Shown piece after piece: positions 62,258 to 64,000 of a DNA stretch of 64,000 nt. The position numbers were made by a program, and so were the translations under genes. A model generated the notes under the pieces. The model was not told where the DNA came from and did no database searches. It was given only the letters and a program-made list of their open reading frames with translations. The stretch's first letter is position 1, and the number at the start of each line of letters is the position of its first letter. Source of the DNA: Rhabdonatronobacter sediminivivens (GTDB lineage Bacteria; Pseudomonadota; Alphaproteobacteria; Rhodobacterales; Rhodobacteraceae); contig NZ_JACBXS010000017.1 in assembly GCF_013415485.1 (NCBI RefSeq), positions 20,411 to 84,410 of the forward strand, given 5' to 3'.

Positions 62258-63919
62258 CTACAGGTCCAGCCGCCCCTGCCCCGGCGCGATCTCCCGCTTC
62301 GCGCGCTTGAAGGCGTCATCGCGCCGCGCCGGCAACCGCACCGCCCGGTCGCGCAATTGCAGCGCTTCGGCGACCGAGACGATCTGGATGCGCGGCACCG
62401 GACTGAACCCGTCCATTTCGAACTGCCCTGCGGCGGCGGCCTCGCTGATCATCGGCTTCGTCGGCTCGGTCAGGGTCAGGAAAATACCGATCTCGGCGTT
62501 TTCGCGTTCGATCACCCCGCGCAGGTCACGGATCATGGACACGCCCACATTGTCCCCCGCCTTGACGCTGACGATGGCGCGGTTGGTCTTGCCGAAATAG
62601 ATGTTGCCGTCGATGCCCCGGTCGGCGCCTTTTTTCGAGAGGTTGCCGGGCTGGGCGGCGATGAGGCTGAGCGCCCATTTCTCGAACTCGAAATAGTAAT
62701 TCTTGTCGCCCCGCCCCCGCGCCGCCAGATCGCGCGCGCCCGCCCGATCCTGCGGCACGCCATGGGTGGTGAACTCCACGCCCTCGAAAGCATCGCGCAG
62801 GCGTTTTTCGATCAACCCGATGGCCAGATGCGTCACGTCGATGCCGACCCACTGCCGCCCGAGTTTCTCGGCGGCGTGGACGGTGGTGCCGCAGCCACAG
62901 AACGGATCGAGCACCAGATCGCCGGGGTTGGAGGAGGCGGCGATGATGCGTTCCAGCAGGGCGACGGGTTTCTGGGTGGGGTAGCCGAGGCGATCTTTTC
63001 CCGCAACAGGATGAATGTCTGTCCAGATGTTCTGAACTGGAACGCCCGGCATCTCGTCAAGAAACCGCTTGTATTCCGGCATACCACTCCGCGCGTATGC
63101 AAGCCTGTCCTCGACCGCGAATTTCCGCATGTTCTCTTTGCTGTATGCCCAGAACCTCCCTCGATAAGGTGGAACCTGCTTGTATTCCCAGCCTTCCTTG
63201 GGTTCTAGAAACTCATCATCAAGGTCGGCTTCCCATTCACCACCGATAGGGCGCCTTACCGGCCAGAGGTATTCGACATCACCGCCGGGCTTCGCCGCAG
63301 TGAGATTGTCACGGCGGTAGCGCCGACCCTTTGAGTCGGTGAGTCGATATGCGGACTCGATGTAAGCGCGGTCGTATTCTGTGAAGAGCCAGTTCCAACT
63401 CCAGTCTTGGCTCTTGGTATAGAAGAAGATGATATCAGCAATGTTCCCGTATTGCTTTCTGCCTTGTTTGGCGTCGCTGTGGGCAGACGATCGCTTCCAA
63501 GTGATTTCGCTCCGAAAATTCCGCGCCCCGAACACCGCATCCAGCAATATCTTCAGGTAATGGCTCGCCGTGGGGTCGCAATGCAGATAGAGGCTGCCGG
63601 TGGGCTTCAGCACCCGGTGCAGTTCCAGCAGCCGCACCGCCATCATGGCGAGATAGGCCATCATGTCATTCTCGCCCAGAAAGCTGCGCATGGCGCGCAG
63701 CATCTCCGCCGCTGCACCGTTGCCCGAGCGCAGCACCTCGCCAAACGCCTCCTCGGCCGAATCGGTCCAGTGCCAGGTGTCGTCAAACGCCTCAATCTGC
63801 GCGGCGCTTTCGTTGCCCTGTGGCCCCCGGAACAGCACATTGTAGCTGGCGTTTGAATTGAACGGCGGGTCCAGATAGATCAGGTCCACGCTGTCATCGG
63901 CGATGGACTCCCGCAGCAC
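62258..63919 (-). CDS. DNA methyltransferase fused to Mrr-like nuclease domain, N-terminus truncated
   Basis: 553 aa from an in-frame GTG; upstream the frame runs only to a TAG inside IS-like sequence, so the expected N-terminal residues (a LYxGDNL-type start) are missing. Motif [18 protein letters not shown] comes before motif [21 protein letters not shown], the beta-class order of N6-adenine/N4-cytosine methyltransferases. The C-terminal 170 residues look like a PD-(D/E)xK Mrr-type nuclease: [14 protein letters not shown] and [20 protein letters not shown]. About 63000-63560 is visibly less G+C-rich than the surroundings. It is probably a transferred restriction-modification gene, now damaged by the insertion. 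Whether a truncated protein is made is unknown. Confidence 0.8.
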   Translation of the reverse strand: MLRESIADDSVDLIYLDPPFNSNASYNVLFRGPQGNESAAQIEAFDDTWHWTDSAEEAFGEVLRSGNGAAAEMLRAMRSFLGENDMMAYLAMMAVRLLELHRVLKPTGSLYLHCDPTASHYLKILLDAVFGARNFRSEITWKRSSAHSDAKQGRKQYGNIADIIFFYTKSQDWSWNWLFTEYDRAYIESAYRLTDSKGRRYRRDNLTAAKPGGDVEYLWPVRRPIGGEWEADLDDEFLEPKEGWEYKQVPPYRGRFWAYSKENMRKFAVEDRLAYARSGMPEYKRFLDEMPGVPVQNIWTDIHPVAGKDRLGYPTQKPVALLERIIAASSNPGDLVLDPFCGCGTTVHAAEKLGRQWVGIDVTHLAIGLIEKRLRDAFEGVEFTTHGVPQDRAGARDLAARGRGDKNYYFEFEKWALSLIAAQPGNLSKKGADRGIDGNIYFGKTNRAIVSVKAGDNVGVSMIRDLRGVIERENAEIGIFLTLTEPTKPMISEAAAAGQFEMDGFSPVPRIQIVSVAEALQLRDRAVRLPARRDDAFKRAKREIAPGQGRLDL

Positions 63920-63947
63920 GGCCAGGCTCAGGACCTATTGATTTCAG

Positions 63948-63976
63948 CCTTGCGGCGTGATTCACGCTCCGCAAGG
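63948..63976 (+). promoter_or_regulatory. Hairpin covering the transposase ribosome site
   Basis: CCTTGCGG (63948-63955) pairs perfectly with CCGCAAGG (63969-63976), plus GTG/CAC inside. The right arm contains most of AAGGAGA, so transcripts entering from outside would fold the ribosome site away. Confidence 0.6.
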
Positions 63977-63986
63977 AGACCAATCA

Positions 63987-64000
63987 ATGAGCAATCTTTT
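63987..64000 (+). CDS. Transposase, 5' end only
   Basis: ATG 63987 with AAGGAGA 7 nt upstream; the visible residues are MSNL and part of the next codon (TT). IS5-type transposases in alphaproteobacteria commonly begin MSNLFWL, which fits, but the evidence is a few residues and the position at an IS end. Confidence 0.5.

Larger units (their letters stand above)
63929..64000 (+). mobile_element. Left end of an insertion sequence (continues past the window)
   Basis: At about 63929-63931 the methyltransferase reading ends and an unrelated AT-richer sequence begins (GGACCTATTGATTTCAGCC). A gene start with ribosome site follows at once. The terminal repeat and target duplication cannot be verified because the other end is outside the window. 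Confidence 0.65.

Overview
The window is G+C-rich DNA from an alphaproteobacterium, most probably a Rhodobacteraceae (Roseobacter/Paracoccus-type) chromosome. The basis is the overall gene set: an fbc-type petABC operon, IspZ, SapC, DUF2852 and IalB proteins, a dihydroorotase-like PyrC lacking the HxH motif, and a 22-bp intergenic repeat that I recall from this family. No lineage marker such as rRNA is present, so this is an inference.

Left region (1-19587): one tight four-gene operon dominates. A giant multidomain surface or secreted protein (open at the left edge, 4,524 residues visible, only two cysteines) is followed by a GAF-TM-HlyD protein, a PqqD-M50-HlyD membrane protein and a short SecA-like ATPase, with junctions of -11, +10 and +1 bp. 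No ABC transporter, outer-membrane channel or RTX repeats are seen. I read this as a dedicated, probably undescribed export and anchoring machine for the giant protein; it is the best candidate for a new system here.

19588-26000: a TadE/TadG-like pair (the second with an Asn-Ser-Asn beta-solenoid ladder), a RidA protein, an IalB-like exported protein, a PAS-like/LuxR regulator fused to an alpha/beta-hydrolase fold that has lost its catalytic Ser and His, and a convergent SapC-like gene.

26000-41300: trpA, then a long run of leftward genes: AbrB-family membrane protein, two UspA proteins, pyrB - PH-like membrane protein - pyrC-like - plsY, an active/inactive M16 protease pair, metY-like sulfhydrylase, a large GspC/PilP-like fusion protein, ispZ and free-methionine-sulfoxide reductase. 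Pyrimidine and phospholipid synthesis, envelope protein turnover and oxidative repair are represented.

41400-49700: exported MsrA, ArfB, a Nudix hydrolase and a Pit phosphate transporter preceded by a near-perfect Pho box; then a lipoprotein and ilvD on the minus strand, and pnp. Between pit and the lipoprotein lies a perfect 16-bp stem whose loop is the G-quadruplex sequence (GGGT)4.

49700-62250: cytochrome c, folC, accD, a CPBP protease, cardiolipin synthase, DUF883 and holin-like membrane proteins, DUF2852, the cytochrome bc1 operon petABC, two GSTs and mtgA. This is ordinary core chromosome.

Right edge (62258-64000): a DNA methyltransferase fused to an Mrr-like nuclease domain, with a section of less G+C-rich sequence. 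Its N-terminus is cut off by the end of an insertion sequence whose transposase gene begins at 63987. No tRNA, rRNA or CRISPR array was seen.
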